Shown here in pieces: positions 40,783 through 49,833 of a stretch of 58,135 nt of DNA. Under the pieces are notes generated by a model that made no database searches, was not told the origin of the DNA, and was given only the letters and a program-made list of their open reading frames with translations. Numbering within the stretch: the stretch's first letter is position 1; each line of letters begins with the position of its first letter. The stretch is from Rhizobium sp. (lineage in GTDB: Bacteria > Pseudomonadota > Gammaproteobacteria > Burkholderiales > Thiobacillaceae): assembly GCA_019459285.1 (NCBI GenBank), contig JAIBEL010000040.1:1-58135 (forward strand). Direction: 5' to 3'. The translations under genes were made by a program, and so were the position numbers.

Positions 40783-42486
40783 ATGCGCGTCAATTTGCCC
40801 ATTACGAATAGTGAATATGAATTGAGCGACAGCGTGTCGCTGGTCTCCAGGACCGATCTGAAGGGGCGAATCATCTACGCAAACCTCGCCTTCATCGAGG
40901 CAAGCGGTTTTAGCGAAGCAGAACTGCTCGGGAAACCCCATAATCTTGTCCGCCACCCGGACATGCCGGAAGAAGCGTTTTCGGATCTCTGGGCCACCGT
41001 GAAAACCGGCTTGCCCTGGAGCGGCGTGGTGAAGAACCGCCGCAAGAATGGTGATTTCTACTGGGTGTTCGCCAACGTGACGCCGGTGCATGAAAACGGC
41101 GTGACGAACGGCTATCTGTCGGTGCGGACCAAGCTGTCGCGGGCACAGATAGCTGAGGCCGAGCACCTTTATCGCCAGTTCAAGGAGGGCCGGGCGGACC
41201 ATATGGCGATCCGGCATGGCATGGTCGTTCGTACTGGACTGGTTGGCCGGCTGATGTCTTTCAGGCGTATCCCCGTCAATCTGCGCATTGCGTTGAGCAC
41301 CGGAATCGGCGCGGCCTTGATGCTGGGGGTCGGCCTGTACGGCGGGTGGGAAACCAGCGCCCTCGCCAAGGCGGCCGGCGTGCAGAGTGCGCTTCCTGCA
41401 TTGATGGGGACGGCGGGTGGAATCGGTGCGCTCCTGACCCTGTTGTTCGGTTATTTCATCTCGCGCACGATCCTGCGCCCGCTGGACCGCGCATTGGGCG
41501 TCGCACACGCGATCGCGGGTGGCGACCTGTCGCTTCAGTTCGAGGTGTCCACTTGGGACGAGACCGGCCAGCTGATGCGTGCGCTGACCCAGATGAAGGC
41601 CAACATGGTCGGTGCGGTGTCCGACATCGGCCTGAATGTCGAGAGCATCCGGATTGCGGCCAGCGAGATCGCTTCCGGCAACGCGGATCTGTCGGGACGT
41701 ACCGAATCGCAGGCTTCGAGCCTTGAGGAAACCGCCAGTTCCATGGAAGAGCTCACCAGTACGGTGAAACAGAATGCCGAGCATGCGCGCCATGCCAACC
41801 AGCTGGTTGGCTCGACTGCCGAGATCGCTGCCAGAGGGGGGGCGGTGGTCGGACAGGTGGTCGACACCATGGCCTCGATCAGCGCCAGTTCGAAGAAAAT
41901 TGCCGACATCATCGGCGTGATCGACGGGATCGCCTTCCAGACCAATATCCTGGCGCTGAACGCCGCAGTGGAGGCCGCGCGCGCGGGGGAGCAGGGGCGC
42001 GGTTTCGCCGTGGTCGCGGGCGAAGTCAGGAACCTGGCGCAGCGTTCCGCCGGGGCCGCCCGGGAGATCAAGTCGCTCATCGGTGATTCGGTGGAAAAAG
42101 TCGATCTAGGAAGCAAACTGGTGGGCGAAGCGGGCGTGGCCATGGAAGATATCGTCACCTCCGTGGAGTTGGTGGCCGAACTCATGAGCGGGATTGCCAC
42201 GGCAAGCCAGCAGCAGAGCGCCGGCATCGAACAGGTCAATCAGGCTGTCGGGCAGATGGACGAAATGACCCAACAGAATGCTGCGTTGGTGGAGCAGGCC
42301 GCAGCTGCGGCAGAGAGCCTGCATGAGCGCGCGGACAAACTCGCCCAGGCTGTGAGCATGTTCCGCCTGCAAGGTGACGGAGCGTCAGTCCGCCCCGAGC
42401 GCGCTACGCGACCGGTTTTGCATATGCCTCCGAGGGCGCCGGCCGCGTCCGTAGCCCTACCGAAAAAGCGGGCGGTCGCGCGCTAG
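40783..42486 (+). CDS. PAS-domain methyl-accepting chemotaxis protein (Aer-like)
   Basis: The 567-residue receptor has an N-terminal PAS domain (about 15-120, with '[13 protein letters not shown]' as in Aer), two membrane helices at about 167-187 and 205-225 with only a short segment between, a HAMP domain, and a signalling domain with hairpin tip '[20 protein letters not shown]'. It has no periplasmic sensor, so it probably reports redox or energy state through the PAS cofactor. The ATG follows GAGGAAGGT, and a sigma-28-like promoter lies upstream. Confidence 0.93.
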   Translation: MRVNLPITNSEYELSDSVSLVSRTDLKGRIIYANLAFIEASGFSEAELLGKPHNLVRHPDMPEEAFSDLWATVKTGLPWSGVVKNRRKNGDFYWVFANVTPVHENGVTNGYLSVRTKLSRAQIAEAEHLYRQFKEGRADHMAIRHGMVVRTGLVGRLMSFRRIPVNLRIALSTGIGAALMLGVGLYGGWETSALAKAAGVQSALPALMGTAGGIGALLTLLFGYFISRTILRPLDRALGVAHAIAGGDLSLQFEVSTWDETGQLMRALTQMKANMVGAVSDIGLNVESIRIAASEIASGNADLSGRTESQASSLEETASSMEELTSTVKQNAEHARHANQLVGSTAEIAARGGAVVGQVVDTMASISASSKKIADIIGVIDGIAFQTNILALNAAVEAARAGEQGRGFAVVAGEVRNLAQRSAGAAREIKSLIGDSVEKVDLGSKLVGEAGVAMEDIVTSVELVAELMSGIATASQQQSAGIEQVNQAVGQMDEMTQQNAALVEQAAAAAESLHERADKLAQAVSMFRLQGDGASVRPERATRPVLHMPPRAPAASVALPKKRAVAR

Positions 42487-42517
42487 CCATGGCCACCTGC
42501 CGCTGTCGGACGGATGC

Positions 42518-45500
42518 CTAGTCGATAAGCGTGGCACCCTGCTCGCAGAGGGCCTGCAGCCAGGCGATCAGTTCGTTCAACGGAAGAGGCTGGCTCAGAT
42601 GATAGCCCTGGGCCTGCTCGCATCCCATGCCGGCCAGCAGGGCGAGGGCTTCCGCGTTCTCCACGCCTTCCGCGATGACGCGCAGTCCGAGACTGTGGGC
42701 CAGGGCGACGGTGGATCGCACGATGATTGCGTCCTGGGTGTTGCTGTTCATGCCCATGACGAATGAGCGGTCGATCTTCAGGGCGCTGAGCGGGAGACGC
42801 CGCAAATAGGCCAGGGAGGAATAGCCTGTCCCGAAATCGTCGACCGCAATGTTCACGCCCATGGCCGCGATTTCCTGCAGCAATGCGACCGAGCTGTCCG
42901 GATCGTGCATCAGGGCGGTCTCGGTCAGTTCCAGTTCGACCTCCCGTTCGGGAATGCCGTGCCGGGTGATGGCTTCCGCCAGCCGGGTCACGTAGTGGGC
43001 GTCCATCAGGTTGCGCACGGAGAGATTGATGGCCACGGGTTGCGTATATCCCAAGTCGTGCAAGCGCCGCTTGTCTGCAAGCGCCAGGTCCATGATGGCG
43101 GTCGTAAAGGGGTGGATGACGTCGTTCATTTCCACCAGATGGATGAAGGCGCCGGGATACAGCAGACCGCGACGGGGATTCTGCCAGCGTACCAGCGCTT
43201 CGAAACCGGTGACCTGCCCGCTCGCAATGTCCAGCTTGGGCTGGTAGTGAAGAACCAATTCCCCGCCTTGGACCGCCTGCACCAGTTCGCTGGCGAGCGC
43301 GAGGCGATCCGGGCTGTAATTGTCGAAACTGCGGTCGTAGACCACGACACCGGCCGTCAGCGTCTTCGCCTGATACATGGCCACGTCCGCCGCTCGCAAC
43401 AGCGCATGGCTGCTCTCGCCGTGTTCCGGGTAGTACGCCACGCCCACGCTGACGCCCACCTGCAAGGCCATGCCATCCACCATAAAAGGCCGGCGCAGTG
43501 CTGTCGTCACGTGTTTGGCCAGTGTGACGGCATCGGTTCTATCGTGCAGACCCGTGAGCAATACGGCGAACTCGTCTCCGCCCAGGCGGCAGACCAGGGC
43601 ACGCGTGCCAGACAGGGCGTCTTGCAGTCGCGGGCCGATATGCGTCAGCAGGTGATCGCCAACGTGGTGGCCCAGGGTGTCATTGATTTCCTTGAAGTGG
43701 TCCAGATCCAGCAGCATGAGTGCGGTCAGTCCGCCCGGGGCCTGTTCGATCCGGGTTGCAAATTCTTCATGCAGGACGGAGCGGTTGGGCAAAGCAGTGA
43801 GGCTGTCGTGTTTGGCCTGGAAGCCCAGGCTGACGACATGGCGCGAATTGGCGATGGCCAGGGCGACGGTATTGCTGAAGGCATTCAGGGTCTCCAGTTC
43901 CACATCGCTGAATGTCCGCTGCTCACGGTATGCCAGGTTGATGCAGCCCAGTGCCTGCTCGTGATAAATCATGGGAATGATGAGCGCCGAGTTCAGATTC
44001 GCTGCTGTCAGGACATTCTTCAGATCAGTCGGAATGCGGTCGTCGCGGGAAAGATCGTTGCTGGCCAGCAGGCGCTTTTGAGTCACCGCCTGGCCGCTGT
44101 GGCTCCCAGCCACGGGCAGATTGACGATTAGCCGCAATATCCGTTCCTCAAAACCGCGATGGGCCACCAGGTCCAACCGGGCGGCATCCGCAGACAGCAG
44201 ATAGATCGCGATACTGGGCGCATGGCTCAGGCCGAGCAGGGCCTCCATGGTTTCCTGGAGGATCGCGTCCAGTTTCAGGGAGGCGTGCAGGCGATTGGAC
44301 AACTGGTTGATGAGACGCAGGTGTTCGTTGCGTTCGATCAGTGCCTGGCGCGACAACATCAATTCGGTTTCGGCTTTCTTGCGTTCGCTGATGTCGCGCA
44401 CGGTCGCCAGGATGTGCGGTTCGTTCCCGATCATGACGATGTTCAGAGTCACTTCCGCGTCGAAGGGCGTGCCATCGTAACGCTGGTGGCGCCACTCGAA
44501 GAACTGGGTTTCGCCGTCGAAGGCCGCCGTGATTTTCTCCTGCGCCTGGGTCTTGGACAGGCGGCCGTCCGGCTGGAACTCGGGGGAATACCGATAAGGC
44601 GTGGTGCCGACGATCTGATCGCGCGTGCAGCCGAACATCTCCAGCGTGGCCGGATTGCAATCCACGAAGTACTCCCCCTTCATCAGGAAGATGCTGTCGC
44701 CCGCACGTTCGAACAGGGTGCGATAGCGCGCCTGGCTGTCGCGCAGACTGGCCTGGGCCTGCTTTTGCGCGGACAGATCGGCCGCGATTCCCAGGAAACC
44801 TTCGATTTTTCCATCCGGGCCATGCAAGGGCGTGACCGACAGCCGCACCGGAATACGGCTTCCATCCTTGCGCAGGTAGGTCCACTCGCGCTCCTCGGAT
44901 TGGCCGCGCCTGGCCTTGGCGACAAAGGCGTCAAACCCGGGCTGGATCGGTTCGCCCAGTTCCTGGGTGAGCGCGGCCGCGTGCTGACGTATTTCGTCCG
45001 TGTCGTGGAAGAGGGCCGGCGTTTGCTTGCCGATCACCTCGTCCGCGGCATATCCCAGCATGCGCTGGGCTGCCGCGTTGAAACTGACGATGAGGCCGGC
45101 GGTATCGGTGGAGATGATGCTGTAGTCGGCACTGTCCAGGACGGCCTGTCGCCAGGCCGAAAGATGCGCGACGGCTGCGTCGGATTCGATCTGGCGCGCC
45201 AGCGAGCGCCGATAGATCCACGTGCCGCCCAGCAGAAAGACGCAGAGCAGCAGGCTGGCCAACAGCAGCCGCTGCAGCCAGTTGTATACGATGGCATGCC
45301 AGGGGATCAGCGAGCCAGCCAGCAGGCCGTACTCGTCTATGCGTTCGTAGACGAGATAATGGAGGCCCTGGTTACGCGGCAGGTCGATGGACATCGAGCC
45401 TCGTCCGGGCCTGGCTGCGGCAAGCTGCCGAAGGGTTTCCGGCGAGACCGGCTGGCCATACGTGCGTTGGACCGTGGCCCGTGTTTCGCCTGCGGGCAGC

Positions 45501-46165
45501 GGATAGAAATATTGCAGGTAATGGTCGTCGCGCAGCAGCCCCATCTGGATTTCCGGCGGCAGGGTCGTGTGCGCCCACAAGGTGGTGCCGCCCTCGATCG
45601 AATACCCTGCTGTCATGACCGCCACCAGCCGGCCTTGCGAATCAAGAATGGGCACCCGCACCGGATTCACCCAGAGCTTCAGCGCCTTCATGTAGTACGG
45701 CCTGCCGAGCTGGATATGCCCGGAACGGATACAGGCAAGGAAACTGTCGCGGGTTTCGGGCTGGCTCAGCAGGTTGGGCAAGGGCTTGCCATCCGGGACG
45801 CCGCTGACCAGGACGAGTTGTCCATCGGGCCTGGCCAGCCCCAACCCGGCCATGCCGGGGTCGATCGATTTCATGCGTTCGATGAGTTCGCGCCCGCGGG
45901 AGGGCGACTGCAAGGCGCCCTGGGCGATGAGTTCGCTGCCCAGGCCGCGCAGGACCAGTTCATAGTTTTTCAACGTGGTGCGCGTGTTCTGCACCAGGAT
46001 GCTGTTGAAATAACGCAATTGCCCCTCGACATCCCGTTTCGCGTCGAGCCAGTGCCGGGCAATGGCGATGAAATAAGCCAGCACGAAAAACCCGATCAAG
46101 GCATAGAACAGGCCGCGCAGAGGCCTGGGATCGTTTTGGGATGGCGGATTGACGGAGCTGCTCAT
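42518..46165 (-). CDS. PAS-GAF-GGDEF-EAL cyclic-di-GMP signalling protein
   Basis: The 1215-residue membrane protein has helix 1 at about 17-38, a periplasmic Cache-like domain, helix 2 at about 297-318, two PAS/PAC domains (about 335-600), GAF (about 610-770), GGDEF (about 785-945) and EAL (about 955-1205). GGDEF is intact ('CRLGGDEFAVLL') but the RxxD inhibitory site just before it is absent. EAL is intact ('GFEALVRW', 'ELELTETALM', 'DDFGTGYSS'), so phosphodiesterase activity is likely. It converges with the chemoreceptor gene. Confidence 0.93.
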   Translation of the reverse strand: MSSSVNPPSQNDPRPLRGLFYALIGFFVLAYFIAIARHWLDAKRDVEGQLRYFNSILVQNTRTTLKNYELVLRGLGSELIAQGALQSPSRGRELIERMKSIDPGMAGLGLARPDGQLVLVSGVPDGKPLPNLLSQPETRDSFLACIRSGHIQLGRPYYMKALKLWVNPVRVPILDSQGRLVAVMTAGYSIEGGTTLWAHTTLPPEIQMGLLRDDHYLQYFYPLPAGETRATVQRTYGQPVSPETLRQLAAARPGRGSMSIDLPRNQGLHYLVYERIDEYGLLAGSLIPWHAIVYNWLQRLLLASLLLCVFLLGGTWIYRRSLARQIESDAAVAHLSAWRQAVLDSADYSIISTDTAGLIVSFNAAAQRMLGYAADEVIGKQTPALFHDTDEIRQHAAALTQELGEPIQPGFDAFVAKARRGQSEEREWTYLRKDGSRIPVRLSVTPLHGPDGKIEGFLGIAADLSAQKQAQASLRDSQARYRTLFERAGDSIFLMKGEYFVDCNPATLEMFGCTRDQIVGTTPYRYSPEFQPDGRLSKTQAQEKITAAFDGETQFFEWRHQRYDGTPFDAEVTLNIVMIGNEPHILATVRDISERKKAETELMLSRQALIERNEHLRLINQLSNRLHASLKLDAILQETMEALLGLSHAPSIAIYLLSADAARLDLVAHRGFEERILRLIVNLPVAGSHSGQAVTQKRLLASNDLSRDDRIPTDLKNVLTAANLNSALIIPMIYHEQALGCINLAYREQRTFSDVELETLNAFSNTVALAIANSRHVVSLGFQAKHDSLTALPNRSVLHEEFATRIEQAPGGLTALMLLDLDHFKEINDTLGHHVGDHLLTHIGPRLQDALSGTRALVCRLGGDEFAVLLTGLHDRTDAVTLAKHVTTALRRPFMVDGMALQVGVSVGVAYYPEHGESSHALLRAADVAMYQAKTLTAGVVVYDRSFDNYSPDRLALASELVQAVQGGELVLHYQPKLDIASGQVTGFEALVRWQNPRRGLLYPGAFIHLVEMNDVIHPFTTAIMDLALADKRRLHDLGYTQPVAINLSVRNLMDAHYVTRLAEAITRHGIPEREVELELTETALMHDPDSSVALLQEIAAMGVNIAVDDFGTGYSSLAYLRRLPLSALKIDRSFVMGMNSNTQDAIIVRSTVALAHSLGLRVIAEGVENAEALALLAGMGCEQAQGYHLSQPLPLNELIAWLQALCEQGATLID

Positions 46166-46367
46166 GCTGAGGGAAGGCCTAGGCGGTGGCGGATCCTTTG
46201 TTCGTTGTGTTGTTGAGGGCAGCCTGTCCAGTGTGTAACGGACATTGTTAAATGGACTGTAGCCGGGCGCCTGTGCTACGACAAGTGTCGATTTTCAAGG
46301 TGGGCGTCGGGCCGATTCTGCCTGCGATGCAGGCAAGGTGATTTTCGAAAGGCGTGAAGCGGGAGCT
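46166..46367. other. Intergenic gap with 7-bp hairpin
   Basis: This 202-base gap lies between gpsA (ends leftward at 46368) and the GGDEF-EAL gene start. It holds a 7-bp inverted repeat, TGCCTGC-GAT-GCAGGCA, at 46319-46335, possibly the end of the gpsA transcript although no T-run follows. No coding frame or clear promoter is seen. Confidence 0.45.
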
Positions 46368-47354
46368 TTAAAACTCGGCCTTGATTTCCCGGTTCAGCAA
46401 GGTGTCGACCGCACGGTCGGCGGGCATACCATCGAACAATACCTGGTAGACAGTGTGGGCGACCGGCATCTCCACACCGAGTTCGTCGGCCAGCGCGGCG
46501 ACTTCGCGTGCAGTGGTGACGCCTTCGGCCACGTGGCCGAGTTCGTTTAGGATGGCATCGAGCGGCAGGCCGCGGGCAAGCCGCAGGCCGACCTGGCGGT
46601 TGCGCGACAGATCGCCGGTGGTGGTGAGGATGAGGTCGCCGAGACCCGACAATCCCATGAAGGTCTCGAAGTGGCCGCCAAGCTTGACGCCGAGGCGGGT
46701 CATTTCGGCGAGACCGCGGGTGATCAGTGCGGCGCGGGCATTGTGGCCGAGCTGGAGGCCGTCGCAGATGCCGGCGGCAATCGCCATGACATTTTTCAGC
46801 GCGCCGCCGAGTTCGACGCCGATGACGTCGTCATGCGCATAAATGCGCAGGCGTTGGCCCGACAGACTCTCAGCCAGATGCTGCGCCAGGGCGGTGTCGT
46901 GACAGGCCAGCGTAAGTGCGGTGGGATAGCCTTGTGCGACCTCCTGGGCAAAGCTGGGGCCAGACAGCACACCGGTCTGTGTGTGCGTGGGGAGCAGCTC
47001 TGCGACGAGCTGATGGGGCAATTTCCGGCTGCCGGGTTCGAAGCCTTTGCTGACCCAGATCAGCGGCGGCAGGTTGGCATGGGTGGCCAGGGCGGCCAGC
47101 GTCGGACGCAGGCCCCCGCTGGGGACGGCGAGGACGATGAGGTCGGCTGCCTCGACGGCAGAGCCAAGATCGGGGTTGAAGTGCAGCGCGTCCGGTAATC
47201 TGCAGTCAGCTAGGTAGCGTGCGTTGACGCGGGTCGTACGCATGGCGTCGAGTTCGGCTGCATTGCGCCCCCACAGGGTGACGGTATGGTGGGGAGCCCA
47301 GCTGGCTGCCAGTGCGGTGCCCCATGCGCCGGCACCAAGTACCGACAGCTTCAT
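46368..47354 (-). CDS. gpsA: NAD(P)H-dependent glycerol-3-phosphate dehydrogenase
   Basis: GpsA reduces dihydroxyacetone phosphate to sn-glycerol-3-phosphate for phospholipid synthesis. The 328 residues have the Rossmann start 'SVLGAGAWGTALA', 'GPSFAQEVAQGYPTAL', the catalytic Lys in 'GALKNVMAIAAGICDGL' and 'GLSGLGDLILT'. It is the last gene of the secB cluster and overlaps the SH3 gene by 4 bases. Confidence 0.95.
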   Translation of the reverse strand: MKLSVLGAGAWGTALAASWAPHHTVTLWGRNAAELDAMRTTRVNARYLADCRLPDALHFNPDLGSAVEAADLIVLAVPSGGLRPTLAALATHANLPPLIWVSKGFEPGSRKLPHQLVAELLPTHTQTGVLSGPSFAQEVAQGYPTALTLACHDTALAQHLAESLSGQRLRIYAHDDVIGVELGGALKNVMAIAAGICDGLQLGHNARAALITRGLAEMTRLGVKLGGHFETFMGLSGLGDLILTTTGDLSRNRQVGLRLARGLPLDAILNELGHVAEGVTTAREVAALADELGVEMPVAHTVYQVLFDGMPADRAVDTLLNREIKAEF

Positions 47355-47812
47355 TGCCCCCAGACCTCTTGCACCAATATCCAGCCGGTCAGTCCGTTGG
47401 CATGTTTGACTGGCAACCAGCCGGTGGCGTCGGGCTTGCCGGTGACGTTGAGCAGGACGCCGCGTGCGGCACGGAACACGAGGGGGGCGTCGGCTCGCGG
47501 CTGTTGCCGGACGGTGCCGGTTTCAGCCTTGATCATCACGCTCCGGGGGCCGTCGAGGGCCAATTTCTCGATCCATGCCAGACGGCCGGTGTAGTCGCGT
47601 ACCTTGACCCAGGCCTCGGTGTCGACGACGACTTCGAAAGGCAGGCCGCTCCCCGCAACCGTCAGCTTGCCGGCTGCAGTCGAGGGGGCGTCATACAGTA
47701 CGGCGGCATGCCCGGTGCTGCGGTATTCCAGTGCGCTGGCCGGGTTCGCCAGTGCAAACAGCAGGCTGCCTGCGAGGAACAGGCCGGCGCGAAACCGTCG
47801 CACGGTCAGCAC
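47351..47812 (-). CDS. Secreted bacterial SH3-domain protein
   Basis: The 153-residue exported protein starts at GTG 47810-47812 (an alternative GTG is at 47803), followed by a signal peptide ending 'LANPASALEYRS'. Two SH3_3-like segments are visible, 'YDAPSTAAGKLTVAGSGLPF' and 'GTVRQQPRADAPLVFRAARG', each ending in a W-x-P/V motif. The function is not known; envelope or peptidoglycan contact is the usual suggestion. It lies between secB (7-base gap) and gpsA. Confidence 0.82.
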   Translation of the reverse strand: MLTVRRFRAGLFLAGSLLFALANPASALEYRSTGHAAVLYDAPSTAAGKLTVAGSGLPFEVVVDTEAWVKVRDYTGRLAWIEKLALDGPRSVMIKAETGTVRQQPRADAPLVFRAARGVLLNVTGKPDATGWLPVKHANGLTGWILVQEVWGQ

Positions 47813-47819
47813 GTCCGCT

Positions 47820-48278
47820 TCAATGGGTTTGCGCCGGGGCGGCCTGCTGCTGCTGTGCCTGCTGTTGCTGCAGGAACAGGGCTTCGAAGTTGACCGGATT
47901 CAGCAGCAGCGGCGGGAAGCCGGCGCGGATCACCACGTCGGACACGGTCTCGCGCAGATACGGGAAGACGATGTTGGGGCAGCCGATGCCCAGCACCATG
48001 GGCAGCTGGTCCTGCGGCACGTGTTCGATGCGGAAGATGCCGGCCTGGGTGCACTCGACCAGGAACATCGTCTTGTCGCCGGTCTTTGCGGTGACGGTGA
48101 CGGTGATGCTGGCGTGATACAGGTCCTCGCCGAGCGCGCGGCTTTCGGTCGACATGTTGACGTCGATCTGCGGAGCTTCGCGCTCCAGATAGATGGCGGG
48201 TGCGTTGGGCACTTCCACCGACAGATCCTTGACGTAGAGTTTTTCGATGTTGAATACAGGTTGTTGCGCGTCGGCCAT
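47820..48278 (-). CDS. secB: Protein-export chaperone SecB
   Basis: SecB keeps preproteins unfolded and delivers them to SecA. The 152 residues include 'QPVFNIEKLYVKDLSVEVPN', 'IYLEREAPQIDVNM', 'GIFRIEHVP' and 'LGIGCPNIVFPYLRETVSD', and end in a Gln/Ala-rich tail. A GGGAG ribosome binding site precedes the ATG, and a terminator-like hairpin sits just before it. Confidence 0.96.
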   Translation of the reverse strand: MADAQQPVFNIEKLYVKDLSVEVPNAPAIYLEREAPQIDVNMSTESRALGEDLYHASITVTVTAKTGDKTMFLVECTQAGIFRIEHVPQDQLPMVLGIGCPNIVFPYLRETVSDVVIRAGFPPLLLNPVNFEALFLQQQQAQQQQAAPAQTH

Positions 48279-48293
48279 GATGTCTCCCTGAAT

Positions 48294-48318
48294 AAGAAAA
48301 CCGGAGCCTGCGCTCCGG
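48294..48318 (-). terminator. Terminator-like hairpin 5' of secB
   Basis: On the minus strand a perfect 7-bp stem (CCGGAGC-GCAG-GCTCCGG, 48301-48318) is followed by TTTTCTT (48294-48300). It lies after trxC and only 15 bases before the secB start codon, so it either ends the upstream transcript or acts as an attenuator. Confidence 0.7.
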
Positions 48319-48394
48319 GGATGGGCCTATTTTACACGGGCTTTAAGTCGCCTCCATGAATCTGCCGCGCAATGGCGGAACCTGCTTCGCGGCC

Positions 48395-48823
48395 TTATTG
48401 GATGCCTTGCGACGCCAGCCAGCGTTTCAGCGCATGGGCTTCCATCGCACCCGAGGTGCGGGCGACCTCGGCGCCATTCCGGAACAGGATGAGGCTGGGG
48501 ATGCCCTTGATGTGGTGGCGCATCGATACCTGGGGATGGGCTTCGGTATCGACCTTGGCAAAGCGCACGCGCGTGCCCATCTCGGCGGCCACCTGCTGGA
48601 ACACCGGCGCCATCATCTTGCAGGGGCCGCACCAGCCGGCCCAGAAATCGACCAGTACCGGCAGGCCGGCCTTGGCGATGAAGCGGTCGAACGTGTCGGC
48701 GGTGAGGTCCACCGGTTTGCCCGGCAGCAAGGGCGTGCCGCATTGGCCGCATTTGGGCCCGTTGGACAGCCGGTCATCCGGCACGCGGTTGATGGCAAGG
48801 CAGTGGGGGCAGGCGAGTTCCAT
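48395..48823 (-). CDS. trxC: Thioredoxin 2 (zinc-binding TrxC)
   Basis: The 142-residue thioredoxin has an N-terminal zinc ribbon (Cys5, Cys8, Cys25 and Cys28) and the active site 'WCGPC' (Cys65 and Cys68), with cis-Pro in 'IKGIPSLILFRNG'. TrxC is the oxidative-stress thioredoxin. The start codon is preceded by AAGGA, which lies in the 3' arm of an 11-bp hairpin (48831-48859), suggesting structure-controlled translation. Confidence 0.95.
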   Translation of the reverse strand: MELACPHCLAINRVPDDRLSNGPKCGQCGTPLLPGKPVDLTADTFDRFIAKAGLPVLVDFWAGWCGPCKMMAPVFQQVAAEMGTRVRFAKVDTEAHPQVSMRHHIKGIPSLILFRNGAEVARTSGAMEAHALKRWLASQGIQ

Positions 48824-48830
48824 CGGGATT

Positions 48831-48859
48831 CCTTGAAGCGAATGATCGTCGCTTCAAGG
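48831..48859 (-). promoter_or_regulatory. Hairpin sequestering the trxC ribosome binding site
   Basis: A perfect 11-bp stem (CCTTGAAGCGA with TCGCTTCAAGG, 7-base loop) ends 7 bases before the trxC ATG. In the mRNA its 3' arm contains AAGG, the Shine-Dalgarno core. A second 7-bp hairpin (GCCGGAA/TTCCGGC) lies at 48871-48895, between grxC and this element. Confidence 0.68.
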
Positions 48860-48907
48860 TGGGGGGCGCCGCCGGAAATTCAAGCATGTTCCGGCAGGAC
48901 GGAACAA

Positions 48908-49171
48908 TCAGGCGCGGTTCAGCAGGGGCACCAGTTCGCCCGCGGCGTCAAGTGCGGACGTGTCATCGAAGCCGCCGACGTGGGTGTCGCCGATGAATAC
49001 CTGCGGGACGGTGCGACGGCCGCCGGTGCGTGTCATCATTTCCTCCTGCCTGGTCGGATCGAGATCGATGCGGATCTTTTCGATTTCGGTGACGCCGCGG
49101 CTCTTCAGCAGCCGCTCTGCAGCGACGCAGTAAGGGCAGACGGCGGTGCAATACATGACGACTTTGGCCAT
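48908..49171 (-). CDS. grxC: Glutaredoxin 3
   Basis: The 87-residue dithiol glutaredoxin has active site CPYC (Cys12 and Cys15), 'TVPQVFIGDTHVGGFDD' for the cis-Pro and glutathione-binding elements. It reduces glutathione mixed disulfides and ribonucleotide reductase. A strong AGGAGG site precedes the ATG at 49169-49171. The enzymes making its glutathione (gshA, gshB) are in this window. Confidence 0.95.
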   Translation of the reverse strand: MAKVVMYCTAVCPYCVAAERLLKSRGVTEIEKIRIDLDPTRQEEMMTRTGGRRTVPQVFIGDTHVGGFDDTSALDAAGELVPLLNRA

Positions 49172-49191
49172 GGGGCCTCCTTGTTGAGGGA

Positions 49192-49605
49192 TTACTTGGC
49201 GACAGGCAGATTGGCGCGTTCCCACGCCAGGATGCCGCCCGCCTGGTTGTACACGGTCTCGAAACCGGCCTTTTTCAGCAGGTTGCAGGCGCGCGCCGAG
49301 CGCTGACCGCTGCGGCAGGTGACGAGGATGGGTTTGGCCTTGAATTTCTCGAGTTCCTGGAGACGGCCGGACAGCTGGCCGAGGGGAATGTGCTTGGCCC
49401 TGGGAATGTGGCCGGTGGCAAATTCCTTGTCCTCGCGCACGTCGAGGATCAGCGCGTCGTCGTTGAAAAGACGGGTGGCTTTCAGCGTGTCGGCTTCCTC
49501 GATGCCCGAGAGCTTGCCGCCGATGAAGGACCACACCAGCATGACGCCGGATACTCCGGCCACGGCCACCAGCATCCAGTTCTGCTGCAGGAATTGAATG
49601 TCCAT
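49192..49605 (-). CDS. Membrane-anchored rhodanese
   Basis: The 137-residue protein has an N-terminal helix (about 10-28) and a rhodanese domain with 'ALILDVREDKEFATGHIPRA' and active loop 'TCRSGQRS' (Cys97). Single-domain rhodaneses carry sulfane sulfur between thiols. It is often found beside grxC-secB in betaproteobacteria and here also beside a DUF2892 protein. Confidence 0.93.
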   Translation of the reverse strand: MDIQFLQQNWMLVAVAGVSGVMLVWSFIGGKLSGIEEADTLKATRLFNDDALILDVREDKEFATGHIPRAKHIPLGQLSGRLQELEKFKAKPILVTCRSGQRSARACNLLKKAGFETVYNQAGGILAWERANLPVAK

Positions 49606-49614
49606 GCCTCCCCC

Positions 49615-49833
49615 TTACAGCCCGCAGCCCGGTTTGACACCGGCCTTCTTCAGCATGATGTCCATCGGACAGAAACGGGTGATGCCGGACTGGAACAGGT
49701 TGAAGCCGACGAAGGCGGTAAACCACAGCCACGACAGGCGGGTCATGTCGACGCTGCCGGAAAAGTGGGCTAGTGCCAGCGACAGCATGATGAAAAATCC
49801 GGCGATGATACGGACCATGCGTTCAACGGTCAT
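49615..49833 (-). CDS. DUF2892 (YgaP-like transmembrane) protein
   Basis: The 72-residue protein has two membrane helices and the family pattern 'VERMVRIIAGFF', 'FVGFNLFQSGITRFCPMDIM'. DUF2892 is fused to rhodanese in E. coli YgaP, so this separate gene beside a rhodanese probably recreates that unit. It overlaps the RND permease stop by 4 bases. Confidence 0.9.
   Translation of the reverse strand: MTVERMVRIIAGFFIMLSLALAHFSGSVDMTRLSWLWFTAFVGFNLFQSGITRFCPMDIMLKKAGVKPGCGL

Noticed and set aside
44159..46216. A 685-codon plus-strand frame opposite the GGDEF-EAL gene
   Set aside because: Low-complexity composition and no start context; the minus strand carries intact GGDEF/EAL signatures.
46319..46335. 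Hairpin as a terminator for gpsA
   Set aside because: A clean stem, but no T-run on the minus strand; recorded only within the intergenic entry.
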